This document shows positions 47,072-54,896 of a stretch of 64,000 nt of DNA, in pieces; the stretch's first letter is position 1; the number at the start of each line of letters is the position of its first letter. The DNA is from Solibacillus cecembensis (lineage in GTDB: Bacteria > Bacillota > Bacilli > Bacillales_A > Planococcaceae): contig NZ_LMBZ01000014.1 in assembly GCF_001439635.1 (NCBI RefSeq), positions 63,467 through 127,466 of the forward strand. Direction: 5' to 3'. Below the pieces are notes generated by a model, which saw nothing but the letters and a program-made list of their open reading frames with translations, was not told the DNA's origin and searched no databases. Both the position numbers and the translations under genes were made by a program.

Positions 47072-47113
47072 AAATCCCTCTAAATGTTGAGCTATCAGCG
47101 TTTAGGGGGATTT
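47072..47113 (+). terminator. terminator-like hairpin after tRNA-Arg
   Basis: AAATCCCTCTAAATG/CGTTTAGGGGGATTT (47072-47086, 47099-47113) with G-T pairs; only a short T-rich exit. Confidence 0.6.
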
Positions 47114-47571
47114 ACTCTTTACAAATGTATTTTCGAGAAAACGTTAAAAATGAAGCGATATTACACATTATTTTTGACCTGCAAATAGTGTAGACCATTA
47201 TAACTTCCCTTAAGTTTTAACCGAAAGTTCACAAACTTAAATATCTTTCTAAAAATAATTGAATTCGCTTGAAAAAAGCCTCAATAATTAGTACATTTAT
47301 ACATATTACATTTGTTGTAAGAAAAATCGACTTTTTTCGACAACGAACAAAAGCTATGTATTTATTTAAGTAGCTATACTATTATGCCTTTTATGGGCAC
47401 CATTTTACTGTTTTAATATAAGTATATATACCAATTGTAGAGATAGGCTAGGCGTAATTGATTGGGCTATCATCAACAATGGGGGTTGAAGGTTAAAGGG
47501 ATAAGATAATCACTGTACCGATTCATTTTATCCTAAACTCAATCTTTTTAAACTTAAAATTATCTTTCGAG
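47114..47571. other. gene-free stretch, possible untranslated leader
   Basis: No coding region with a ribosome site. From about 47430 the sequence becomes more G-rich and can pair with itself (GGATAA at 47500-47505 with TTATCC at 47528-47533), then runs into the strong terminator at 47572-47609 and the ABC ATPase remnant. It could be the leader of a deleted operon or a small RNA. No known riboswitch consensus recognised. Confidence 0.35.
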
Positions 47572-47609
47572 CGTAACACATCTAATCCATGTGTTGCGTT
47601 TTTTTTTTT
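47572..47609 (+). terminator. strong intrinsic terminator
   Basis: CGTAACACAT/ATGTGTTGCG arms (47572-47581, 47589-47598, one G-T pair), then a run of eleven T. Located 43 bases before the ABC ATPase remnant, with no gene just upstream. Confidence 0.9.
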
Positions 47610-47651
47610 GTAAATCTTAAAGAAGTTATGGGGAAATTAACAAAATAAGGC

Positions 47652-47816
47652 ATGACAATGGTTGTCGTGACACATGAGATGGGCTTTGCACGTGAAATGG
47701 GCGACCGCGTATTATTTATGGATGGTGGCTATATTATAGAAGAAGGTCATCCAAAAGATATATTTGGCAATCCGCAAAACGAACGTACAAAAGCGTTTTT
47801 AGGCAAAGTATTATAA
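47652..47816 (+). pseudogene. C-terminal remnant of a polar amino-acid ABC transporter ATPase
   Basis: A 54-codon frame reading [20 protein letters not shown] then [20 protein letters not shown] and [13 protein letters not shown], ending at a natural stop. This is the H-loop (VVTHEMGFA) and C-terminus of a GlnQ/ArtP-type ATPase; Walker A, Q-loop, signature and Walker B, about 190 residues, are missing. There is no ribosome site before the ATG. Only the 3' end of the gene survived a deletion; it cannot function as an ATPase. The partner permease and binding protein are also absent here. Confidence 0.88.
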
Positions 47817-47860
47817 ACATTTAGCGGCATATACTAGTGTATACTGCTCTTTCAAAATTA

Positions 47861-47907
47861 AATTAAAAATGCCGCCTTACTGAAATAAAGTAAGGCGGCA
47901 TTTTTTC
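47861..47907. terminator. bidirectional terminator
   Basis: AAATGCCGCCTTACT/AGTAAGGCGGCATTT arms (47868-47882, 47889-47903, nearly perfect), T-rich on both exits; serves the minus-strand coat protein gene and the old ABC operon. Confidence 0.9.
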
Positions 47908-47912
47908 CTCTT

Positions 47913-48524
47913 TTAGTTTGGCATATTTTTCGCTTGTTGCGCTTGTCCGTACATATTGAGCATCGTGTTCATATCGGCTTGTGCAAGTTGTGCGACTTGG
48001 TAAATACCCTTTTTGTTTTGGTAAAGTGAAATTTCGTAGGCCATTTCAATACAGTTGGCCACGGAATCTTGGAGAACGCGACGTAAAACGGGGTTTGTTG
48101 CTTCGAGTGCAGCAGATGTTTTTCCGGTAGCACTAGTTTTATGACAGCCAAGCATGAAACCAGAAATAACGCCGTCACAAATTTCACTTGGTGTTTGTAT
48201 CGGCTTTTTCGGTTCGCCAGGTTTCAGCCCATAAGTGAAGTCATTGCCCATTTGCATATTATAGCTTCGTGTCGGATGCTGTGGGTCGTGCCCGGTTTTG
48301 TATGCCTCCATCGTAATATTGTATTCATCGAGCATAAACGCATACTGACGGTCCATAATGGTAAGGAGCTCTTGGTCTTGTACTTGATCTCTTAATAGTA
48401 CATATTGATTGAGACCAGCAATCATTGAACCTAAGACCTCATGTGCGTCAAATAGCTCGTGCGCACCGTGATTCATCGAAAGTGGCATGGAATTGTCTTG
48501 AGATTGGGAAGATTGAGTATGCAT
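47913..48524 (-). CDS. CotF-family spore coat protein
   Basis: 203 residues of the Coat_F type, usually found in the spore coat. Family-like blocks are HGAHELFDAHEVLGSMIAGL, NQYVLLRDQVQDQELLTIMD, DEYNITMEAYKTG, and the C-terminal LRRVLQDSVANCIEMAYEIS then LYQNKKGIYQVAQL. ATG 48524 (MHTQSSQSQ) is chosen because TGGAGG is upstream; the frame continues upstream without a ribosome site. It supports an endospore-forming host. A sporulation sigma-factor promoter was not confidently located. Confidence 0.88.
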   Translation of the reverse strand: MHTQSSQSQDNSMPLSMNHGAHELFDAHEVLGSMIAGLNQYVLLRDQVQDQELLTIMDRQYAFMLDEYNITMEAYKTGHDPQHPTRSYNMQMGNDFTYGLKPGEPKKPIQTPSEICDGVISGFMLGCHKTSATGKTSAALEATNPVLRRVLQDSVANCIEMAYEISLYQNKKGIYQVAQLAQADMNTMLNMYGQAQQAKNMPN

Positions 48525-48628
48525 ATAATAACCTCCATAACAAAATTTTCGTACAACGTTATTGTGGCAATTAGTAAAAAAAATATGCATGAACGAAAAT
48601 GAATTAAGAAGGAAAAGAGGGATTTTTT

Positions 48629-49219
48629 GTGATAAAAAATAATAAAGGCAATGCATTAGTGACAGTACTTGTAATTATTGCAGTCATTGGAATTGTAGCA
48701 ATGTTCACTATTCCAAAATACAATAAATTAATAGAAGGTGAAGAACAAATTGATGCTTCTTGGGCACAAGTGGAAAATCAGTTGCAAAGACGGTTTGACT
48801 TAATTCCCAATTTAGTCAATTCAGTAAAAGGTTACGCAGCACATGAAGAAGGGATTTTTACACAAATTGCGAAGGCGCGCACAGATTACGGAAATGCTGG
48901 CACTGTTGAACAAACAGCAACTGCAAATAATGAACTATCAGCAGCATTAGCACGTTTACTTGTTATTGTGGAAAAATATCCGGATTTAAAAGCGGATGTT
49001 CAATTTACACGCTTAATGGATGAACTGGCAGGAACGGAAAATCGTTTGGCAGTTGCTCGAAAAGATTATAACGAGACGGTCCAGCAGTTTAATAATAATG
49101 TTCGAACATTTCCGGGAAATTTAATCGCAAAAATGTTTGGCTTTGAGAAAAAAGCGTATTTTGAAATTAAAGAAGGTGTGGAAGAATCACCGACTGTTGA
49201 TTTTGGAAGTAACGATTAA
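48629..49219 (+). CDS. lemA: LemA-family membrane protein
   Basis: 196 residues. One N-terminal helix (VTVLVIIAVIGIVAMFTI) anchors a helical-bundle domain with DASWAQVENQLQRRFDLIPN, LVNSVKGYAAHE, ELSAALARLLVIVEKYPDLK and ENRLAVARKDYNETVQQFNN, typical of LemA. The function is not established; it usually pairs with a TPM-domain protein, as here, but the two genes are separated by a 160-base repeat. GTG start after AGAGGG. Confidence 0.93.
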   Translation: MIKNNKGNALVTVLVIIAVIGIVAMFTIPKYNKLIEGEEQIDASWAQVENQLQRRFDLIPNLVNSVKGYAAHEEGIFTQIAKARTDYGNAGTVEQTATANNELSAALARLLVIVEKYPDLKADVQFTRLMDELAGTENRLAVARKDYNETVQQFNNNVRTFPGNLIAKMFGFEKKAYFEIKEGVEESPTVDFGSND

Positions 49220-49382
49220 CTTGATTCAGCAGAATCAAGTCCCAGCGGATGTCACAGATTTTTAAAGGAGAAGGAAGTCAGCTTAAAGACGTCACATCGT
49301 GTGACAACGGCTGACTGACCCACATCCTGTGGCCCCAAGCTCGAAAAAAATCAGGACGCAATTACGCCGAGGTGTAATTGAT
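49217..49382 (+). repeat. multi-hairpin dispersed repeat between lemA and the TPM gene
   Basis: Four successive hairpins: TTGATTC/GAATCAA (49221-49238), GTCAGC enclosing GTCACA/TGTGAC and closed by GCTGAC (49277-49315), CCACA/TGTGG (49320-49332), and CAATTACGCC/GGTGTAATTG (49359-49380). The last module recurs at 10661-10682 and, diverged, at 51829-51850; the second has a diverged partner at 31811-31865. It looks like a non-coding mobile or structured repeat inserted into a normally tight gene pair. Confidence 0.75.
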
Positions 49383-49421
49383 ATAGATGGTCAAGTCACT
49401 GTAAGGGAAGGGGGGGATGAT

Positions 49422-50177
49422 ATGAGATTTTTAGTTTCAATCATAGTATGTATGCTCGTTATGCCGTTGACGATAATGGCAGCAATTCCGGAAAAACCTG
49501 CATACAATTCGTACGTTTATGATAAAGCCAATGTCATTTCGGATGATGTGGAGCAAAATTTGATTCGAGCAGCAAAGGCTTTGGAAGGTTCAACAGGTAA
49601 TGTAATTGTCATGATGACGATTGATACGATTGGCGATTTGGCGCCTTATGAATTTGGTACAGAAGTAATTCGTAAATGGGGCATTGGAGATGAGAAGTTA
49701 AATAATGGGATGCTCATTTTTGCGACGACGGATCAAGGACCTGGAAAAAATGATGTTTGGATTTCGGTCGGTGAAGGCTTAGAAGGAGATTATCCAGATG
49801 GGTTGCTAGGGAGCATGGTTGACACGTATATGATGCCTTATTTAGAAAATGGAGATTATACGAATGCATTTGCCAACATTTTTAGCACTTTCTATGAGGA
49901 AATGGGTGGAGATGCAGGTGGCGCCGATTTGGTGAAACCCATTAATGAGGATGATGATTGGCCGATTGCACTCATCATTTTTATCGTTATCATTTATTTA
50001 AGTCTTAGTAAATTTGGTGGCGGTGGTCCTGGTGGCCGTAGACGAGCAGCAAGACGCATTTACCGCGCGGGTGGATTCTCAACTGGCGGCTTTGGCGGTG
50101 GTGGTCGCTCATCCGGAGGTTTTGGAGGCTTTGGTGGAGGCAGTTCATCAGGTGGCGGAGCGGGTAGACGTTTTTAA
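49422..50177 (+). CDS. TPM-domain protein with Gly-rich C-terminus (YgcG-like)
   Basis: 251 residues. A signal peptide (about 1-22) precedes a TPM domain (about 30-170) with YVYDKANVISDDVEQNL, GNVIVMMTIDTIGD, NNGMLIFATTDQG and VWISVGEGLEGDYPDG. A transmembrane helix lies at about 185-203 (WPIALIIFIVIIYLSL). The cytosolic tail is an RRAARR basic patch followed by Gly/Ser repeats (GGFGGGGRSSGGFGGF). ATG 49422 follows a GGGGGGATGAT ribosome site. Function unknown; it usually works with LemA. Confidence 0.9.
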   Translation: MRFLVSIIVCMLVMPLTIMAAIPEKPAYNSYVYDKANVISDDVEQNLIRAAKALEGSTGNVIVMMTIDTIGDLAPYEFGTEVIRKWGIGDEKLNNGMLIFATTDQGPGKNDVWISVGEGLEGDYPDGLLGSMVDTYMMPYLENGDYTNAFANIFSTFYEEMGGDAGGADLVKPINEDDDWPIALIIFIVIIYLSLSKFGGGGPGGRRRAARRIYRAGGFSTGGFGGGGRSSGGFGGFGGGSSSGGGAGRRF

Positions 50178-50196
50178 TTGAATTATGTTAAAAGAG

Positions 50197-50230
50197 CAGA
50201 CACTTTTGAAAAAAAGAAGTCTGTTTTTTT
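50197..50230 (+). terminator. intrinsic terminator of lemA-TPM
   Basis: CAGAC/GTCTG arms extended by an internal CTTTT/AAAAG stem (50198-50222), then TTTTTTT. Confidence 0.7.
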
Positions 50231-50394
50231 ATACGGAAAGCCTCTGTTGTTTATGCGATTTTATAGTTAATAAATTAAGAACTAAATAACAATCGGATTT
50301 AGAAAAAAATTTAATAATATTTAATTTTTTAACCCAATTTTAACCTTAGTCTGTAATAATTAATAAATGCGAATAATTAATTTAATACGAAAAG

Positions 50395-50571
50395 GTGGAT
50401 TCGATTGAAACAGTTAAAAAAGTAGAGGGAGATTATCCACAAGAACAATGTCTAGACGGGAGTAGTCAACAGCCATGTGAGGATAGCGATTTCGAAAAAG
50501 AATGTATAGATAATATATGTGATACTTTATGCACAGATGAAGAATTGAAAATTTATAAGGTTGGTGAATGA
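50395..50571 (+). CDS. small acidic Cys-rich ORF, possibly expressed by -1 frameshift
   Basis: A 58-codon frame opening with GTG at 50395 and ending one base before the next gene (TGA 50569-50571). The product has five Cys (EQCLDGSSQQPCEDSDFEKE, CIDNICDTLCTDEEL) and no signal peptide. The Shine-Dalgarno AAGGTGG overlaps the GTG and instead suits TTG 50405, which reads MKQLKK and stops. The stop follows A AAA AAG (50416-50422), a strong -1 slippery heptamer; a -1 slip joins MKQLKK to VEGDYPQEQC. So this is a frameshift-expressed gene, a GTG-start gene, or a frame-broken gene. No family recognised. Confidence 0.5.
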   Translation: MDSIETVKKVEGDYPQEQCLDGSSQQPCEDSDFEKECIDNICDTLCTDEELKIYKVGE

Positions 50572-50572
50572 G

Positions 50573-51781
50573 ATGAAACATCAGATTTTGAAAAAATATA
50601 TCGTAATCACATCTGTATGCTTGACTGCTTTAGCAACACCATTCGTTGCACACGGTGCAGGAGTACTCGATAGTGAGCGCGGATTGCTAGAATTACGCAC
50701 AATGATAGGACAATCGAAGGCTGATTTTAACGACGGTTCCACTGCAGATGCGTCATTATTTTATCCGACTTCATTATTGCAGCAGTCTGACGGCAGTTTA
50801 TTAATTAGTGATACCAATAATCATAAAATTAGAATGCTAGCTAACAATCAGTTAACTACTTTAAGCGGCCATATTGTAGATTTTGATGAATCCTCAATGC
50901 CGGTAGGGAGTTATGGAGATGGTGCTATTGATGTAGCAATGTATCAATCACCTGGTGGACTTGCAATGGATGGCCAAGGTCAAATCTATATTGCTGATAC
51001 AAATAATCATAGTATTCGCCTTATGACTAAGAAAGGTACTGTAACAACAATTGCTGGTTCATGGCAACCTGGTGATCAAGATGGGAAGGGCACAGCAGCA
51101 GGCTTCTATTATCCATCCGATGTTGCTGTTGATAGTCAAGGTAACGTCTATGTTGCGGATACACTGAATCATCTTATTCGTAAAATAGATAAGAAGGGCA
51201 ATGTTACAACTTTGAATAAGGCATCTGAAAGAGTAGTTGAATATTTCCCTGGTGTATTAGAATATAGTGGCGATTTTGCAGATGGTTCTTTGGCGGAAGC
51301 TATGTTCAATGAGCCTACTGGTTTAGCAATAGATGATCAAGATAATTTATATGTAAGTGATAAAGGGAATCAACGTATCCGTTATATCGATTTTGCTACG
51401 AATAAGGTATCGACAATAGCGGGCAATGGTCTATATGAAAGTGATGAGCTTTATGTGAAGGGAGCTTATGTAGACGGAAAAGCTTCCGTTGCACGTCTAT
51501 CCTCTCCAGCTGGGATTACGGTAACACAATCGGGCGTAGTGCTAGTAGCAGACACACTTAACCATGTTATTCGGGCCATTCATAATGGAAATGTAACGAC
51601 ATTGGCTGGTATTGGTGAGGAATATGGATTTGTTAATGGTGTACTATCCTCAGCAGTATTAAATGAGCCTACTGATGTTATCGAATTAGCTAATGGAAAT
51701 ATCGCGATTGCTGATTCATCTAACAATAGAATAAGAGTCGTTCAATCGTATGTGATTCCGAAAAAAAGTAAAAAACGATGA
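50573..51781 (+). CDS. secreted NHL-repeat beta-propeller protein
   Basis: 402 residues with a signal peptide (IVITSVCLTALATPFVAHGA). The mature part has five to six NHL repeats with the pattern P-x-x-x-D-x-x-G-x-x-Y-x-A-D-T-x-N-H-x-I-R: LLISDTNNHKIRMLA, GQIYIADTNNHSIRLM, GNVYVADTLNHLIRKIDKKG, DNLYVSDKGNQRIRYIDF, VLVADTLNHVIRAIHNG, IAIADSSNNRIRVV. Each is followed by a VTTIAG-type strand. It ends PKKSKKR. Start ATG 50573 is one base after the small Cys-rich ORF, so the two are coupled. A FecR-domain gene follows. Probably an extracellular ligand or protein-binding scaffold. Confidence 0.85.
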   Translation: MKHQILKKYIVITSVCLTALATPFVAHGAGVLDSERGLLELRTMIGQSKADFNDGSTADASLFYPTSLLQQSDGSLLISDTNNHKIRMLANNQLTTLSGHIVDFDESSMPVGSYGDGAIDVAMYQSPGGLAMDGQGQIYIADTNNHSIRLMTKKGTVTTIAGSWQPGDQDGKGTAAGFYYPSDVAVDSQGNVYVADTLNHLIRKIDKKGNVTTLNKASERVVEYFPGVLEYSGDFADGSLAEAMFNEPTGLAIDDQDNLYVSDKGNQRIRYIDFATNKVSTIAGNGLYESDELYVKGAYVDGKASVARLSSPAGITVTQSGVVLVADTLNHVIRAIHNGNVTTLAGIGEEYGFVNGVLSSAVLNEPTDVIELANGNIAIADSSNNRIRVVQSYVIPKKSKKR

Positions 51782-51794
51782 GCTGCTGGAAACG

Positions 51795-51850
51795 GATGTT
51801 GCTCCAATGCTTGAAAAAAATTTGGACGCAATTATGCCTCGGCGGAATTA
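51795..51850 (+). repeat. short, diverged copy of the hairpin repeat
   Basis: CGGATGTTG at 51793-51801, then GCTTGAAAAAAATTTGGACG and CAATTATGCCTCGGCGGAATT (51829-51849), parallel to CGGATGTCA, GCTCGAAAAAAATCAGGACG and CAATTACGCCGAGGTGTAATT around 49238-49379, with the middle deleted. Lies between the NHL gene and the FecR-domain gene. Confidence 0.65.
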
Positions 51851-51879
51851 ATTAAACAATGAGCGAAGGAGGAATCACT

Positions 51880-54279
51880 TTGAAAAGATGGAGTATAGTA
51901 ACACTTATGGCTATATTTTTGACAGTATCGATATTTAGCCATGTTGGAACAGCTGAAGCGGCCACTTCAAGAGTTGCAATTATATCGAAGCTGGAAGGTA
52001 CAGTTGAGGTCCAAAAATCTGGCGGTAAAAAGACACTTAAAGGATTCAAAGGGATGAGCTTGAATCAAGGGGATATTGTAACTACTGGTAAGAAAAGCTC
52101 AGTTGTATTGAAATTTTCTAATGGTACATCAGAGGACGATACATTAATATTAGAGAGTAGTACAAAGGTAACCTTTAGTAAGCTATCGATTAAGAATGGT
52201 ACCACAACGAAAGTAAATATGCTTAAAGGAAAGGCATGGGTTGATGTAAAATCGATTAAAAATAAAGAAGATGAATTTGTATTGGAAACTCCAACTGCTA
52301 TTATGGGCGTACGGGGGACAAACTTCTTTGTAGGTGTAGACCCTAACACAGGACTCCCTACGGTAGCAGTATTATCGGGGAATGTAAATGTTACTGGAAG
52401 CGGTAATAATACTGATCAATACAACGTTTATCCAGGTTCATCATTGACTGTTGGTGGTCCAGATCAACTACAAGTGATACCGATAGATAACCAAGTATTA
52501 GCGCAAATGTTAAATTCAACAAGTAATGAAGTTATAGCAGCAATCTTGGAAAACGCACAAAAAATTATTAGTGAGAACCAAAATCTTATGAATCAGTTTG
52601 CAACGGCAACTTTCCCAACGGAAGTTCAGCAACTGCCGCTATCACAAAATCAGTATACTGATAATGTATATAATTTATTGCTAGCTCTAGCAGAAGAAGC
52701 ATTCAAGTTAAATAAAATAGCTGGAAATCAATTGTCAGCATTACAACAGCAAATTAAAGAACGGCAATTGGCTCATAATGAAATGCATAAAAATCAAGGC
52801 GATGTAGATTGGGAATTTGAAGCGAAAAAGTTAAGAGAACAACAGCTTTTAGAACAATTAAAGGCAAAGAAGACCAAAGAGGATGCATTAAAGAAAGAAT
52901 TTGATGCTAAGAAGCAAAAAGAAAAAGAGGATAAATTAAAGCAAGATCGTCTTGATGCATTAGAAAAGCTCTGGCTTGCTAAGCTAAGCCAAGCTGAACG
53001 AGATAAATATGAACGCGAGAAGCAGGAAAGATTAAATGAGCAGCAACTAGGTCAGGGGAACACTAATAGTGGTTCAACGGTATTACCGCAACCAGATGAA
53101 GATAACTCTAATGGTGGTTCAATGGCACCATCTCAACCAGATCCAGATAACTCTAATAACGGTTCAACAACGCCACCACAGCCTACAGAACCCCCACTAA
53201 CATGGGCTCAGATAAAGAAGCCGTTCGATTTACAGCTTGAGATAGGTGATAGTTCGACAGCTATGAATTATAAGCAAGGAGCATCGATTACCGATCTACT
53301 AGTTGAAGAACCGATAGTAGTAAGCGGTGATGATGTAAGTCTTATATTTAAATCAACGGACCCATCGATGCAACTTTTAGAAGTTAAGCGTGATGGTGAA
53401 CCTATATCTGAACGAGATGAAGACAATGACGGTAATGGTGATGGAGTATTTATAACTGATTTGTCTCAGGATCGCGCTGAGATGAGATTTACAGTAACGG
53501 TGAATCATAACAAGTTAGGTACGAAAGAATTTAATTTGAATGTGGCTACTGCACCTCCCCCTTCATGGTCAGATATAGAGAAAGCGTTTGATGTTCAACT
53601 TCAATTGAATGGTATTCTGACAGATTTGAATTATAGTAAGAGTGGTGAAGAAGATGATATTACCAACCTATTAATTGAACGAGAAATACCAGTTAACATT
53701 GATAATGTATTTTTGGAATTTATATCAAATGCCCCCGATATACAAATACTTGAAGTTGAGAAAAATGGAGTAAGTATTAAAAATCCAGATACTGGACGAC
53801 CTTTAACGCAGTTGGAACAGCAGCAAACTGAGTTAATTTTCACAATAACTGTGCAACATAATACATTTGGTCCGAAAGTATTTAAATTGATAGTGAATAC
53901 CGTGGTACAACCATTTAATATTTACGAAATGTGGGGCGCACATAATGGAGATTTCAATTCTTATCAAGCTGCTCCCTATACAATTAGCGCAGGAGACTCT
54001 AATAATGAGTACGTTATTACAGTAGATGAGATTAATTTTACTGAACAATATCAGAATGCCATAGGTTTTAATAGAAAAGGTGCCGCCGATGAGATGTTGT
54101 TACGTGTGAAAGATGGAAATGAGTGGAAAACTCTAGAAATGAACACCGAAGGCACTATGAATTATAAACACAACCTATCGCCAGGGACTAATTCAACACA
54201 GTACGAACTAGTGCATACAAGGGATGGAGTTACAGAGACGTATCTCATTAATGTCCCGTCTATTCAATGGAATAATTAA
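51880..54279 (+). CDS. secreted multidomain protein: FecR domain, coiled coil, repeated beta domains
   Basis: 799 residues from TTG 51880 (AAGGAGG six bases upstream). Signal peptide ending near HVGTAEAA; FecR domain (about 35-190) with QGDIVTTGKKSSVVLKF, LILESSTKVTF, NMLKGKAWVDVK and ETPTAIMGVRGTNFFVGV; a helical region; a charged coiled coil (about 300-395, Lys/Glu/Asp-rich); a linker with PDEDNSNGGS-type repeats; then two similar domains of about 110 residues starting WAQIKKPFDLQLEI and WSDIEKAFDVQLQL, cadherin-like in appearance; and a third C-terminal beta domain. No LPXTG or SLH anchor seen. An exported surface or matrix protein is inferred. Confidence 0.82.
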   Translation: MKRWSIVTLMAIFLTVSIFSHVGTAEAATSRVAIISKLEGTVEVQKSGGKKTLKGFKGMSLNQGDIVTTGKKSSVVLKFSNGTSEDDTLILESSTKVTFSKLSIKNGTTTKVNMLKGKAWVDVKSIKNKEDEFVLETPTAIMGVRGTNFFVGVDPNTGLPTVAVLSGNVNVTGSGNNTDQYNVYPGSSLTVGGPDQLQVIPIDNQVLAQMLNSTSNEVIAAILENAQKIISENQNLMNQFATATFPTEVQQLPLSQNQYTDNVYNLLLALAEEAFKLNKIAGNQLSALQQQIKERQLAHNEMHKNQGDVDWEFEAKKLREQQLLEQLKAKKTKEDALKKEFDAKKQKEKEDKLKQDRLDALEKLWLAKLSQAERDKYEREKQERLNEQQLGQGNTNSGSTVLPQPDEDNSNGGSMAPSQPDPDNSNNGSTTPPQPTEPPLTWAQIKKPFDLQLEIGDSSTAMNYKQGASITDLLVEEPIVVSGDDVSLIFKSTDPSMQLLEVKRDGEPISERDEDNDGNGDGVFITDLSQDRAEMRFTVTVNHNKLGTKEFNLNVATAPPPSWSDIEKAFDVQLQLNGILTDLNYSKSGEEDDITNLLIEREIPVNIDNVFLEFISNAPDIQILEVEKNGVSIKNPDTGRPLTQLEQQQTELIFTITVQHNTFGPKVFKLIVNTVVQPFNIYEMWGAHNGDFNSYQAAPYTISAGDSNNEYVITVDEINFTEQYQNAIGFNRKGAADEMLLRVKDGNEWKTLEMNTEGTMNYKHNLSPGTNSTQYELVHTRDGVTETYLINVPSIQWNN

Positions 54280-54362
54280 ATGTCTGAGATCAATTGCTAA
54301 ATGATTAATCAAGTTTACATCTAGCAATGGAAATGACTAATAAACAAGATATCGTTATAATG

Positions 54363-54413
54363 AAAGGAGACAACTCGCTGCTCTAAGCTAGAGTAAGGGA
54401 AGTGTCTCCTTTT
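54363..54413 (+). terminator. intrinsic terminator of the FecR-domain gene
   Basis: AAAGGAGACA/TGTCTCCTTT arms (54363-54372, 54403-54412) enclosing a second hairpin CTCTA/TAGAG, then TATT. Unusually long loop. Confidence 0.65.
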
Positions 54414-54496
54414 ATTGCATAGAGAACATGATGAACTATGTGCAAACATTTACACTATTATTGAGCAGCTAGATGCTAGGAAGAGGAGGTGTGAGG

Positions 54497-54736
54497 ATGT
54501 ACGTGAAATTTTATACAAGACCAACCTGTGAATTATGCGTGGAAGGGTTACACACGTTAAAAATTGTCCAAGAAGACCTCGTTTTTCAAATTGAAATAAT
54601 TAATATAGAGGAAAACGACACCATTCATGAAAAATATATGCTGATGATTCCTGTAGTTGAATTGAATCATCAAATCATTCAATATGGTCAACTTGATTAT
54701 CCAACATTGTATGAGGCGCTAAGTGACAAAAATTAG
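54497..54736 (+). CDS. glutaredoxin-family protein
   Basis: 79 residues, small thioredoxin fold of the DUF836/glutaredoxin-like type. N-terminal strand MYVKFYTRPTCELC has redox pair Cys11/Cys14, and IPVVELNHQIIQYG supplies the cis-proline segment. ATG 54497 is chosen with GAGGAGG upstream; an in-frame ATG at 54473 precedes that site. It lies just upstream of cggR, a common Bacillales arrangement. Disulphide reductase role inferred from fold. Confidence 0.85.
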   Translation: MYVKFYTRPTCELCVEGLHTLKIVQEDLVFQIEIINIEENDTIHEKYMLMIPVVELNHQIIQYGQLDYPTLYEALSDKN

Positions 54737-54777
54737 CGCCTAACCGATAAAATATGAACAGATTTAACGAAAATTAA

Positions 54778-54806
54778 TTGCAGAAAGTTCGGTTATCCTT
54801 TATACT
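54778..54806 (+). promoter_or_regulatory. SigmaA promoter of cggR-gap
   Basis: TTGCAG (54778-54783), 17-base spacer, TATACT (54801-54806), followed by the CggR operator. Confidence 0.75.
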
Positions 54807-54835
54807 GTGGTTAGGAAATATTTTTTTGCACCAAG

Positions 54836-54872
54836 CGGGACATAAAAATGGTAATAGGGACGAAAAGTGTCC
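54836..54872 (+). promoter_or_regulatory. CggR operator
   Basis: CGGGAC-N6-ATGG-N4-AGGGAC-N6-TGTCC. Spacing equals the B. subtilis CggR operator (two direct CGGGAC-N6-TGTC units). The second unit is well kept; the first has ATGG in place of TGTC. It lies downstream of the promoter, as expected for roadblock repression relieved by fructose-1,6-bisphosphate. Confidence 0.85.
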
Positions 54873-54896
54873 AATGAATAGTTAGTAGGTGGTTTT

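Noticed and set aside
49329..49421. Upstream extension of the TPM protein into the repeat element
   Set aside because: The signal peptide and a strong ribosome site define ATG 49422; the extension only translates the hairpin repeat.
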